From Halarcobacter mediterraneus (GTDB lineage: Bacteria; Campylobacterota; Campylobacteria; Campylobacterales; Arcobacteraceae): 64,000 nt of DNA. Positions 24,998 to 33,697 of the stretch are shown here, piece after piece. The stretch spans positions 186,001-250,000 of the forward strand of contig NZ_NXIE01000002.1 of NCBI RefSeq assembly GCF_004116625.1. Reading direction: 5' to 3'. Under the pieces are notes generated by a model. The model was not told where the DNA came from and did no database searches. It was given only the letters and a program-made list of their open reading frames with translations. Numbering within the stretch: the first letter of the stretch is position 1; every line of letters starts with the position of its first letter. The position numbers and the translations under genes are program-made.

Positions 24998-25324
24998 CTA
25001 TTGTTCGTATCTTTTTTCAGCTAAAAGATTTATGTAATAATATAGATGTGGTAATATTAAATAACACACCATAGTTACCATCAATGCCTTGATAGTAAAA
25101 TCATTACTCTGAATTTTTATTGCAACAAAATACATACAATATGTTTGAAATGCCCAAAAAACATAAGCAAAGGGTTGATATGCTTTTTTTAGCTTTTTCA
25201 TTTTTACTAAAGTATATATTGCAACATAAAATAGTCCAAATATTAATACAAAAGAAGAAGCTAAAAATATTGGTAGAAAATCTTCTAAAGCAATTTCTGG
25301 TCTGTTTATCAAGATCGGTTCCAT
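24998..25324 (-). CDS. Small membrane protein, first gene of the nor operon
   Basis: A 108-residue protein with three hydrophobic helices (about 17-37, 50-70 and 77-97) and short polar ends. It lies 15 bases before norC and downstream of the FNR-like box, so it is the promoter-proximal gene of the nor-nir operon. No family recognised with certainty. Plausible as a nor assembly or accessory protein. Confidence 0.72.
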   Translation of the reverse strand: MEPILINRPEIALEDFLPIFLASSFVLIFGLFYVAIYTLVKMKKLKKAYQPFAYVFWAFQTYCMYFVAIKIQSNDFTIKALMVTMVCYLILPHLYYYINLLAEKRYEQ

Positions 25325-25392
25325 TTTTTCTCCTTTTTATATAAATATTAAGAACTCTGAAAGAATTTTATTCTAAACCATAATTAAAAAAA

Positions 25393-25406
25393 ATGATATA
25401 AATCAA
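25393..25406 (-). promoter_or_regulatory. FNR/DNR-like box upstream of the nor-nir operon
   Basis: Minus strand reads TTGATTTATATCAT, one base off the TTGAT-N4-ATCAA consensus, about 70 bases before the first gene of the operon. Confidence 0.55.
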
Positions 25407-25437
25407 TTATTAAAGTATTTTCAAAGTTTTAATACTT

Positions 25438-25623
25438 TTATAAGTAATATAAACCTATACCTAAAACTAAAGAAAATAAAATTGTCAAAAAAACTGTAAT
25501 AAAATTATAAAATTTATCAGATATCTTTATTTTTTTTTCAATAAGCTCTGTAACTTTCATTGCTGGGTAAATCATAAAAACAAGTAAAACTATACTATAC
25601 ACAAGAATCAAAACTACATTCAT
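25438..25623 (-). CDS. Tiny two-helix membrane protein upstream of the nor operon
   Basis: About 61 residues with hydrophobic helices at roughly 3-22 and 40-60 and a Lys-rich loop (VTELIEKKIKISDK). The ATG at 25623 is preferred because AAAGGA stands six bases before it; an ATG two codons upstream touches that site. The gene is separated from the nor operon by about 110 bases and shares the divergent region with the FNR/DNR box at 25682. Function unknown. Confidence 0.6.
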   Translation of the reverse strand: MNVVLILVYSIVLLVFMIYPAMKVTELIEKKIKISDKFYNFITVFLTILFSLVLGIGLYYL

Positions 25624-25681
25624 ATTCATTCCTTTAAATAATCTTATAAATAAAAGTTTATCTTTTTATTTTATTTTTTTA

Positions 25682-25695
25682 TTGACAAGGGTCAA
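25682..25695. promoter_or_regulatory. Perfect FNR/DNR palindrome at the heme d1 operon
   Basis: TTGACAAGGGTCAA, perfectly symmetrical half-sites TTGAC and GTCAA with a 4-base centre, 47 bases before the cytochrome c/nirJ/nirF operon and able to act on the divergent small membrane gene as well. Confidence 0.75.
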
Positions 25696-25742
25696 GAAAC
25701 AAACTTATTTATTATGTTAAGATTCTTAAAAAAAGGCTTATT

Positions 25743-26066
25743 ATGGTACTTCTAAAGTTATTTATTTATTTAAGTTTTCTTATAACAATTTCTTTTTCAT
25801 CAAATATTAGCAATAAAGTATTCAAAGAGTATTGCTGGGGATGTCATCATGAAACATCAACTGCCTTTGGACCTTCTTTTAAAGAGATTGCTAATAAAAG
25901 AACAGAAGGAGAAATAAAAGGTCATATAGTTGCTCCAAAATCCACTTATAAAAACTTAGGTTATAAAAGAAGTGTTATGCCTAGTTTTGGAAATGTATTA
26001 TCAGATGAAGAATTAAACTCTATCACAAAATATATACAATCATATAAAAATACAAAGGTTAAATAA
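25743..26066 (+). CDS. Periplasmic monoheme cytochrome c (NirC-like)
   Basis: A 107-aa small cytochrome c with a signal peptide (about 1-20) and heme motif CWGCHH near residue 30, with a Met for axial ligation in RSVMPSFGNVLSDEEL. It opens the nirJ-nirF-cobA operon (1 base before nirJ). In other denitrifiers NirC, a cytochrome of this size, sits in the same place and takes part in the last steps of heme d1 maturation or delivers electrons to NirS. Assignment as NirC is from context. Confidence 0.85.
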   Translation: MVLLKLFIYLSFLITISFSSNISNKVFKEYCWGCHHETSTAFGPSFKEIANKRTEGEIKGHIVAPKSTYKNLGYKRSVMPSFGNVLSDEELNSITKYIQSYKNTKVK

Positions 26067-26067
26067 G

Positions 26068-27195
26068 ATGTTCAGGCTATCAAACTTAATTAAATCAACT
26101 ATTGAAGATGAAAAATCAAGAACAATCAATGGGTCAATTGCTATTTGGAACCTAACTAATAGATGTAACCTATCATGTTTACACTGTTATAGTAAAGCAG
26201 ACCCAAAAGGAAAAGATATTTTAAGTCTTGAAGAGATAAAAGAAAATATTTTAAGATTAAAAGAGAGTAATGTAAATTTTGTAATCTTATCAGGGGGAGA
26301 ACCTCTTTTACGCTCAGATATATTTGAAATCGCACAATATATGAGAGAAAAAGGGATTATTACTTACTTATCTACAAATGGAATGTATATAAAAGAAAAT
26401 AATGTAAAACAAATAATTGACAATTTTAATTATATAGGAATATCTATTGATGGAATTGAAGAAATACATGATTTATTTAGAGGACAAAAAAATTCATACT
26501 CAAAAGCAATCAATGCTATAAAGCTTATTCAAAAAAATGCAGGGAAAGTAGGAATAAGATTTACAATAACAAAAGAAACAAAAAATAGCTTTTATCAAAT
26601 GTTTGAATTATGCGAAAAATTAAATGTAAATAAATTATATATTTCTCATCTTGTTTATTCTGGACGAGGGAAAGAGAATCTTGATATTGACATATCAAAA
26701 GAAGAAAGAAGAGAATATGTCAACTATATAATTGATAAAGCCTTTGAATATTATGAAAAAGGTAAAGATATTGATATTGTTACAGGGAATATGGAAATGG
26801 ATGCTATTTTACTACTAAAAAGATTTGAAGATAAGTATCCTCAAAAAGTTGCATTATTAAAAGAGAAATTAAAAAATTGGGGAGGTAACTCAGCGGGGAA
26901 AAGACTTTTAAATTTAGATTGGTTAGGGAATGTTAAACCTGATCCTTTTTTTCCTTTTTCAATAGGGAATTATTTTCAAACTCCCTTTAACAATATTTGG
27001 AACACAAATAATAATGAAATTCTCAATAAATTAAGAGAAGTACCAAGAAAGATAAAAGGAAAATGCCAAGAATGTATTTATTTAAATATTTGTAATGGAG
27101 GTTCAAGAGCAAGAGCATATGCAATAAGTGGTGACTTATGGGAAGAAGATCCCTCATGTTATTTAACATTAAATGAAATAAAGGAAAGAAAATGA
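26068..27195 (+). CDS. nirJ: Heme d1 biosynthesis radical SAM protein NirJ
   Basis: A 375-aa cytoplasmic radical SAM/SPASM enzyme that replaces the propionates on rings A and B of didecarboxysiroheme with keto groups in heme d1 synthesis. The cluster motif is Cys33-x3-Cys37-x2-Cys40 in TNRCNLSCLHCYSKAD, followed by LSGGEPLLR. The C-terminal SPASM region reads CQECIYLNICNGGSRARA and ends near DPSCY. The stop overlaps nirF by 4 bases. Confidence 0.94.
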   Translation: MFRLSNLIKSTIEDEKSRTINGSIAIWNLTNRCNLSCLHCYSKADPKGKDILSLEEIKENILRLKESNVNFVILSGGEPLLRSDIFEIAQYMREKGIITYLSTNGMYIKENNVKQIIDNFNYIGISIDGIEEIHDLFRGQKNSYSKAINAIKLIQKNAGKVGIRFTITKETKNSFYQMFELCEKLNVNKLYISHLVYSGRGKENLDIDISKEERREYVNYIIDKAFEYYEKGKDIDIVTGNMEMDAILLLKRFEDKYPQKVALLKEKLKNWGGNSAGKRLLNLDWLGNVKPDPFFPFSIGNYFQTPFNNIWNTNNNEILNKLREVPRKIKGKCQECIYLNICNGGSRARAYAISGDLWEEDPSCYLTLNEIKERK

Positions 27196-28286
27196 AGCTT
27201 TTAAATATATTTATAGTATTTGTAATTGTAACAACTCTAGCTTATTCAAAAGAAAAGATTTTTGTTGTTGAAAGAGAAGATTCATCTTTAGCAGTAATCT
27301 ACAATGGTTTAAAAAAATCAACTATTGAAAAAATGCATAATATGAATCATGGAGTAGTAAAATTTAAAGGCAAAGATGCCTATGCTATTTCAAGGGATGG
27401 ATATGTTGTCAAATTTGACCCAATTTCTGAAAAAATATTAAAAGAATATAAAACTTCAGAATCTGCAATTGGATTTGTTATTGGGGAAAATTATGTTGCA
27501 GTTGCAAATTATGATGATAAAAGTGTTGATATTTTAACAAGAGATTTAAAACCAATTAAAAAAATTAAAACTGGTTCCAAAAATGTGGGTATTAAAATCT
27601 ATAAAAACTATTTAATATTTTCACAAATGGATAAGGACACTATTTCAATATATAAAGATAAAAAAGAAGGTAAAACTTCTCCAGTTTTTGAAAAATATAA
27701 AGAGTTTACAAATGTAGGAAGTTTACCCTTTGATGCAATGATTAAAGATGAAAAATATATTGTTGGTTTTTTTACATCAAAACATTTTGGAGTAGTTGAT
27801 TTAAAGACAAATACCTATAAAAAAGTTAAAATCTTTTTAGATAAAGATAAAAAAATGGTTTTAAAAGTACCGCACTTTGGTTTTTGGTCAATTGGAGGAG
27901 ATAAAGTATTTATTCCTGCTGTGGGAGATAATAAAGTATTAGTTTATGATAATGAATATAAATTAATCAAAAATATAGAAACTAAAGGTTTACCAGTATT
28001 TACAAGTTTAAGTCCAGATAAAAAATATTTGGCAGTTACTTACTCAGGCAAAGACTTTCCAACTATTCAAATCATAGATACAAATAGTTTAAAAATCGTT
28101 CATACTTTTAACTTTGATGGGAAAGTTTTACATTTAAGATGGTCAAAAAAACAAAAAGAGTTATATGTATCTGTAAATGATACAAATAAAGTTTCAGTAA
28201 TTGATACAGAAAAATGGTTTATACATAAAGATATTTTAAATGTAAAAAAACCTTCTGGAATTTTTATATATGAAGATGGAGAATAA
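27192..28286 (+). CDS. nirF: Heme d1 biosynthesis protein NirF
   Basis: A 364-aa exported d1-type propeller protein without heme c domain. Signal peptide about 1-19 (TTLAYSKEK). It is homologous to the d1 domain of NirS (SIGGDKVFIPAVGDNKVLVYD, SLSPDKKYLAVTYSGKDFPTIQIID) and acts in the periplasm in a late step of d1 synthesis on the precursor. Coupled to nirJ by a 4-base overlap and 2 bases from the methyltransferase gene. Confidence 0.92.
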   Translation: MKLLNIFIVFVIVTTLAYSKEKIFVVEREDSSLAVIYNGLKKSTIEKMHNMNHGVVKFKGKDAYAISRDGYVVKFDPISEKILKEYKTSESAIGFVIGENYVAVANYDDKSVDILTRDLKPIKKIKTGSKNVGIKIYKNYLIFSQMDKDTISIYKDKKEGKTSPVFEKYKEFTNVGSLPFDAMIKDEKYIVGFFTSKHFGVVDLKTNTYKKVKIFLDKDKKMVLKVPHFGFWSIGGDKVFIPAVGDNKVLVYDNEYKLIKNIETKGLPVFTSLSPDKKYLAVTYSGKDFPTIQIIDTNSLKIVHTFNFDGKVLHLRWSKKQKELYVSVNDTNKVSVIDTEKWFIHKDILNVKKPSGIFIYEDGE

Positions 28287-28288
28287 AA

Positions 28289-29026
28289 ATGGGAAAAGTT
28301 TATTTAACAGGTGCTGGTCCTGGAGATATTGATTTAATGACTGTAAAAGCTGTAAAAATAGTGAAAAAAGCTGATGTGATTATTTATGATAGATTAGCAA
28401 ATCCTGAAATATTAGATATGGCATCTTCAGACTGTGAAAAAATATATGTGGGAAAAGAAGATGGGAAACACTGTAAATCACAAGATGAGATAAATGAGAT
28501 TATTTATCAAGCAGCATTAAAATACAATATTATTGTAAGATTAAAAGGTGGTGACCCTTTTGTATTTGGAAGAGGAGGAGAAGAAGCCTTATATCTTAAA
28601 GAAAGATATATTGGTTTTGAAATAATTCCTGGAATAACTTCTGCAATTTCTGTTCCTGCATATGCAGGTATTCCAGTAACACATAGAGGAATCACAACTT
28701 CTTTTAGAGTAGTTACAGGACATGAAACACCTAAAAAAAAGACTTCTCAAATACAATGGGAATCTTTTTCAAGTGATGAAACAATTGTTTTTTTAATGGG
28801 TCTTCATAATATAGAACTAATCACTAAAAAACTTATTGAAGTAGGTAAAGAAAAAGATTACCCCTGTGCAGTGATTTCAAAGGGAACAACAAAAGAGCAA
28901 AAAACAGTTATTGGTACTCTTGAAAATATTGTAGAAAAATCTAAAGATATTAAAACTCCTGCAATAATAATTGTAGGAAAAGTAATAAATTTAAGAAAAG
29001 AGATTAAATGGTTTGATGAAATATAA
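28289..29026 (+). CDS. cobA: Uroporphyrinogen-III C-methyltransferase (NirE/CobA type)
   Basis: A 245-aa SAM-dependent enzyme that methylates uroporphyrinogen III at C2 and C7 to precorrin-2, the entry to siroheme and heme d1. Motifs: KVYLTGAGPGDIDLMTVKAVK, VRLKGGDPFVFGRGGEEALYL, GITSAISVPAYAGIPVTHRG and VFLMGLHNIELI. As a stand-alone enzyme at the end of the nirJ/nirF operon it is functionally NirE; I use the generic symbol. Confidence 0.93.
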   Translation: MGKVYLTGAGPGDIDLMTVKAVKIVKKADVIIYDRLANPEILDMASSDCEKIYVGKEDGKHCKSQDEINEIIYQAALKYNIIVRLKGGDPFVFGRGGEEALYLKERYIGFEIIPGITSAISVPAYAGIPVTHRGITTSFRVVTGHETPKKKTSQIQWESFSSDETIVFLMGLHNIELITKKLIEVGKEKDYPCAVISKGTTKEQKTVIGTLENIVEKSKDIKTPAIIIVGKVINLRKEIKWFDEI

Positions 29027-29114
29027 TTCACTATTAATTGCCGTAATACAAACAATATTATTTTATCTAATTTTAAGAAAGTTGTAATTATAATTATTAT
29101 TTAAAGGATCATTT

Positions 29115-30596
29115 ATGACTATATCAACTAATAATAACTTTTTTAACCAAATTACTTCTAATATTGCAAAAAAAAATATTACAAGTACAAATAATGACTC
29201 TTTTAAGATTTATAAAGAAAGTCAAACTGAAATTACGGCTTTTACTAAAAAGGTAGAAGATGACTTTTCAACTTATACAGCGAAAGAACTTAGTGAACTT
29301 TCTTATGAAGAGGTACAAGAAAATTATGAAGAAATAAAAAGAAGATTAGAATATAGCATAAAAAAAGCTCAAGATATTTTAAATTCAGATTCTTTCAAAA
29401 ACTATCAAAAAGAACTTATACGAAATGGTGACTATGAGATAAGAGGTGGTTCAAAAGAACACCAAGTACGCATGGAAATAAATATAGAAGAGACTACAAC
29501 ACAAATTGTATCTCTTGGTTCAAAATATAATATAAGCAAACCTACTATTGAAAAAGCTTATGAAAATATAAATATAAAAGAATATAACGAATTGCAAGAC
29601 TTACTAAGCTTTAATGATAAATTTAAAATTGTTAATTTTTTTGAAAATGATGAAATTAATAAAACTATTTATAATAATTATGAAGATAATAGCCAAGTTT
29701 ATTATGAGCAACCACATATATCTGATCTTGATGGTGCAAACTTCGGATTTAATGCAGGAAGTGCTTATAATATACAAGGAACAGATTTAAAAGCTATTCT
29801 TCAATCAGTAAAAGATGCAAAAGAATTTATAGAGAGACATGGTGTAAAAACAGTTAAAAGTGATGGTAGTTTTAGCAATGGCTATTTAATAAATGGGGAT
29901 GAAATATCTATTGCAGGAAAAAGATTTAGTATCTATGATGTAAATAAGAACATTAAAGAAGATAATGAATATAAAACTATAAAAGAGAAAGAATCAAGTA
30001 CTAAAATAGAAGAAAAAATCATTGACTATAGTTTATATAATACAGCACAATTAAGAGAAATATCATTTGAAGAAGCTAAAGGGAACTACGATGAACTAAA
30101 AACAACTCTAGAAGACTTATTAAAAAATTCTAATAACCTTAATAAAGAAGATCAAGATAACCTTCTTGCTTTTAAAGCTCAGCTTGAAAAAGTAAACTAT
30201 TCTGATAATGATAAGTTAAATGAAACTATATATAATAAATTAAGTGATATAGAAGATTCAAAAGTAGCTGTTTGGAGTGATTTAGTAATTACTGAAAATA
30301 TTCAAAATATTCAAGATGGAAAGATTTCTTCTTTAATATTAAATGGTATTTCTTTTTCAAAAGATGAAATTGGAAAAACAAATAATATAAATGAAAAAAA
30401 TAAAGAAGAAAAAAATAAAGAGAACACTACACAAATAGGAGAGAAACATATAAATATCGATTATATTATTAATACTGTTTCCTTAGCAGTTTCAAATACT
30501 CAAAATACACAAGATAAGCCTTATTCTAAAGAACACATAAAGATTTATTCTGATTTCATCTCACAATATAATCAGATTAAAGACTCAATATTTTAA
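29115..30596 (+). CDS. Hypothetical protein with an internal duplication
   Basis: A 493-residue, Asn/Lys/Glu-rich protein without signal peptide, membrane segment or cysteine. Two related helical units can be seen: about residues 52-88 (YTAKELSELSYEEVQENYEE) and 307-340 (YNTAQLREISFEEAKGNYDE), both predicted coiled/helical and followed by NDK-rich linkers ending in INKTIYN/LNETIYN. I know no function. It has its own ribosome binding site (AAAGGATC) and stands alone. Confidence 0.75.
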   Translation: MTISTNNNFFNQITSNIAKKNITSTNNDSFKIYKESQTEITAFTKKVEDDFSTYTAKELSELSYEEVQENYEEIKRRLEYSIKKAQDILNSDSFKNYQKELIRNGDYEIRGGSKEHQVRMEINIEETTTQIVSLGSKYNISKPTIEKAYENINIKEYNELQDLLSFNDKFKIVNFFENDEINKTIYNNYEDNSQVYYEQPHISDLDGANFGFNAGSAYNIQGTDLKAILQSVKDAKEFIERHGVKTVKSDGSFSNGYLINGDEISIAGKRFSIYDVNKNIKEDNEYKTIKEKESSTKIEEKIIDYSLYNTAQLREISFEEAKGNYDELKTTLEDLLKNSNNLNKEDQDNLLAFKAQLEKVNYSDNDKLNETIYNKLSDIEDSKVAVWSDLVITENIQNIQDGKISSLILNGISFSKDEIGKTNNINEKNKEEKNKENTTQIGEKHINIDYIINTVSLAVSNTQNTQDKPYSKEHIKIYSDFISQYNQIKDSIF

Positions 30597-31468
30597 AAGT
30601 TTATTGAGACATAAAAACTCATATTAAACTCATTATCTTCACTTAAAAAATTATTTTTATGATAAATAATATATGAAGGTTTTGTTGTTGTTTCATATTC
30701 ACTATTGATTAACCACTTATGATAAACCCAATTTATAAATTTTAAAATATCTCCTTGGTGTCCTTGTAAATCAAATTTAGCATAGACACCACTAGAGATT
30801 TTAAACTTTGGAACCCTTTGAGACAAAATTTCACTCTTTTCTTCTGTCTCAATACAAGCAATATATTGACACTCATTTAAAGGTGTAATAACAGGATTAT
30901 CATGAAGTAAAGCAATTTGTTTATAGTTTTTTATATCATTATTTAAAATAAGAGTTTGAAGTTTTTGCCAAGTTTGTTTGATATTTATATTATAACCTTT
31001 ATTTCTAATATAATAAGCATCTATTTCTGGCATCTTAACAATACTTGGACTTAATTTTGAAAAGCTAGCTGTTGATTGCATCGCTTTAATAGATTGCTTC
31101 ATTATCTCCTTAGAATAGTCTTTATATCCACCTTTTCTCCAATCTTTGGGAGACATATTAAATCTTTTTGAAAAAGCCTTAATAAATGAGGAATGAGAAC
31201 TATAACCACATAAGTTTGCAATATTGGATATTGTTGAATATTTATTTGTTAATAATAAGTTAGCTGCTTTTTGCAATCTAATAGATTTTATGCTTTCATA
31301 TATATTTTTCCCAAAGGCTTCTTTAAAAATTCTATGCATATGAAACTTACTAATATCTAAATCATAACTTAACTCTTCTAAATCAATATGAGTATCGATA
31401 TGAGTGTATATATAGTACATTATATCATTTGCAATTTTTAATCTTTTTTCTAAAGTATTTTTTTTCAT
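30593..31468 (-). CDS. AraC-family transcriptional regulator with GyrI-like effector domain
   Basis: A 291-aa protein with two AraC helix-turn-helix motifs at the N-terminus (about 15-110; LEELSYDLDISKFHMHRIFKEAFGKN and ISNIANLCGYSSHSSFIKAFSKRFNMSPKDWRK). The C-terminal 130-291 region is a GyrI-like small-molecule binding domain (VKMPEIDAYYIRNKGYN...). This N-terminal-HTH architecture is typical of Rob/SbmC-like regulators of drug or stress response. The stop overlaps the convergent 493-aa gene by 4 bases. Confidence 0.88.
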   Translation of the reverse strand: MKKNTLEKRLKIANDIMYYIYTHIDTHIDLEELSYDLDISKFHMHRIFKEAFGKNIYESIKSIRLQKAANLLLTNKYSTISNIANLCGYSSHSSFIKAFSKRFNMSPKDWRKGGYKDYSKEIMKQSIKAMQSTASFSKLSPSIVKMPEIDAYYIRNKGYNINIKQTWQKLQTLILNNDIKNYKQIALLHDNPVITPLNECQYIACIETEEKSEILSQRVPKFKISSGVYAKFDLQGHQGDILKFINWVYHKWLINSEYETTTKPSYIIYHKNNFLSEDNEFNMSFYVSINF

Positions 31469-31611
31469 AATTGTAGTTTATCAAATTTAGAATAAATTTT
31501 AAGCACAAATAGACAATTTATTAAACATTATAAGACAAAATAAGAAGCAAAAAAGATAAAGAATTTTTCTTTTTATAATCATACAATAAAAGAAAAACTT
31601 AAAGGTTTAAA

Positions 31612-33063
31612 ATGGAAAAGATATCAAAAGTATTAATTGCAAATAGAGGTGAAATCGCTCTTAGAATTATTAGAGCTTGTAAAGAACTTGAAATTACAAG
31701 TGTTGCAATATTTTCTGAAGTAGATGTTGAAGGTTTATGGGTAAGAAAAGCTGATGAATGTTATCCAATAATGGGAGATGTAATAAAAGCTTATTTAGAT
31801 TATGAAGTAATAATCTCAATTGCAAAAAAAGCAAACTGTGATGCAATTCATCCAGGATATGGATTTTTAAGTGAAAATGCAGATTTTGCAAAAGCTTGTG
31901 AAGAAAATGGCTTAATATTTATTGGTCCAAAACCTGATCATATTGCATTATTTGGCGATAAAATGGCTTCAAAAGTTGCTATGAAGAAAGTTGGTGTTCC
32001 AGTACTTGAAGGAACAGATGAACCAATTGAAGATAAAAAAGAAGCTAAAAAAATTGCTGCTGAAATTGGCTTTCCTGTAATCATTAAAGCTGCCTTTGGA
32101 GGTGGTGGAAGAGGAATGAGAATTGTAAGAGCTCAAAAAGAGTTTGATTCTATGTTTGATAGTGCAACAAATGAAGCTCTTAAATTCTTTGGTAATGGAC
32201 AAGTATTTATTGAAAAATATGTTGAAAATCCTAGACATATTGAAGTTCAAATTATTGCAGATAAATATGGGAATGTAATTCATTTAGGTGAAAGAGATTG
32301 TTCAATCCAAAGAAGACACCAAAAAGTAATTGAAATTTCTCCCTCTCCAAGATTAAGTCAAGATGTAAGAAAAGAGTTATACAGAATCTCTACAAAAGCA
32401 ATGTTTAAATTAGGATATGAAAGTGTAGGAACAGTAGAATTTTTAGTTGATGAAGCTGATAATATTTATTTTATTGAAATGAATACAAGGGTTCAAGTAG
32501 AACACCCTGTAACAGAAATAACAAGTGGTATTGATATTATTCAAAGAATGATTGAAATTGCAGCTGGGGATAAAATGAAATATATGCAAGAAGAGATTAA
32601 TTTTAGAGGATATGCAATAGAATTTAGAATAAATGCAGAAAATCCTCAAAAAAACTTTATGCCTTCTTCTGGAACAATTGAAAAATATTTAACACCTAAT
32701 GGACCTGGGGTAAGACTTGATTCAGCTGCTTATACAGGATATAAAGTTCCTGCAAATTATGATTCTATGATTGGTAAACTTATTGTTTGGGCATTAGACT
32801 GGGATGGTACAGTAAGAAAAGCAAGAAGAGCTCTTGATGAATTTGTATTAGAAGGTTTTCCTACAAATATTGAACTACATAGGGAAATAGTAAGAGATGA
32901 AGATTTTAAAGAAGGAAATCTAACAACTAGTTATTTAGATAAAAAAATGGATTTATTTACATTAAGTGCTAAAGACCATATTCAAGAAGAAGAAAAAAGA
33001 ATTTCTAAGATTATGCAATTTATAAAAAATATTAAATCAAAGAATGTGAAAGTGAGAAACTAA
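31612..33063 (+). CDS. accC: Acetyl-CoA carboxylase, biotin carboxylase subunit
   Basis: A 483-aa ATP-grasp enzyme that carboxylates biotin on the carrier protein using bicarbonate and ATP, in the first step of fatty-acid synthesis. Motifs: KVLIANRGEIALRIIRACKEL, CDAIHPGYGFLSENADFA, KAAFGGGGRGMRIV, RDCSIQRRHQKVIE and FIEMNTRVQVEHPVTE. There is no biotin-acceptor lysine, so it is the separate AccC subunit. It is directly followed, with one base between, by a carbonic anhydrase gene, a logical source of bicarbonate. Confidence 0.95.
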   Translation: MEKISKVLIANRGEIALRIIRACKELEITSVAIFSEVDVEGLWVRKADECYPIMGDVIKAYLDYEVIISIAKKANCDAIHPGYGFLSENADFAKACEENGLIFIGPKPDHIALFGDKMASKVAMKKVGVPVLEGTDEPIEDKKEAKKIAAEIGFPVIIKAAFGGGGRGMRIVRAQKEFDSMFDSATNEALKFFGNGQVFIEKYVENPRHIEVQIIADKYGNVIHLGERDCSIQRRHQKVIEISPSPRLSQDVRKELYRISTKAMFKLGYESVGTVEFLVDEADNIYFIEMNTRVQVEHPVTEITSGIDIIQRMIEIAAGDKMKYMQEEINFRGYAIEFRINAENPQKNFMPSSGTIEKYLTPNGPGVRLDSAAYTGYKVPANYDSMIGKLIVWALDWDGTVRKARRALDEFVLEGFPTNIELHREIVRDEDFKEGNLTTSYLDKKMDLFTLSAKDHIQEEEKRISKIMQFIKNIKSKNVKVRN

Positions 33064-33064
33064 A

Positions 33065-33697
33065 ATGACAATTGAAGATTTAAAAGAAGGAAATCAACTC
33101 TTTAGAAATACAAAATTCAAAGATTATAAAAACGACTTTGAAACTCTTGTTGAAAAAGGTCAAAGTCCAGAAATACTATTTATAGGATGTAGTGATAGTA
33201 GAGTAGTTCCAGACTTAATAATTTCTTCAAAACCAGGGGATATGTTTATTGTAAGAAATGTGGGGAACTTCGTTCCTCCTTACAAAGATGACAATGATTA
33301 CCATGGTACTACTGCAGCAATTGAGTTTGCCCTTAGTGTACTAAATGTTAAACATATTATTATTTGTGGACACTCAAACTGTGGAGCATGTAGATCTTTG
33401 TATTTAGATTTAGAAAATGACAAAACACTAATTCATATGAAAAAATGGCTTCAACTAGGTATGAAAGCAAAAGAAGAAGTACTAAAAAAACTCAATTTTA
33501 AAACACAAGAAGAAGAAATTTATACACTTACAGAAAAAACTTCTGTTATATATCAACTTGAAAATCTTCTAACTTTTCCAGAAGTAAAGAAAAGAATAAA
33601 AGAAGGAGATCTAAGTATTCATGGTTGGTATTATAAAATAGAAGATGGAACTATAGAGTGTTATAATAAAGAGAAAAAAGAGTTTGAAAGTTTATGA
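33065..33697 (+). CDS. Beta-class carbonic anhydrase
   Basis: A 210-aa cytoplasmic enzyme interconverting CO2 and bicarbonate. Zinc ligands and the catalytic dyad are visible in FIGCSDSRVVPD (Cys, Asp, Arg) and IICGHSNCGACRSL (His and Cys), with the DMFIVRNVGNFVPP segment between. It is one base after accC and therefore very likely supplies bicarbonate to biotin carboxylase. The end overlaps the convergent DHH gene by 6 bases. Confidence 0.95.
   Translation: MTIEDLKEGNQLFRNTKFKDYKNDFETLVEKGQSPEILFIGCSDSRVVPDLIISSKPGDMFIVRNVGNFVPPYKDDNDYHGTTAAIEFALSVLNVKHIIICGHSNCGACRSLYLDLENDKTLIHMKKWLQLGMKAKEEVLKKLNFKTQEEEIYTLTEKTSVIYQLENLLTFPEVKKRIKEGDLSIHGWYYKIEDGTIECYNKEKKEFESL

Noticed and set aside
31694-32649. 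Three minus-strand frames opposite accC
   Set aside because: Antisense readings of a conserved enzyme gene without start signals.
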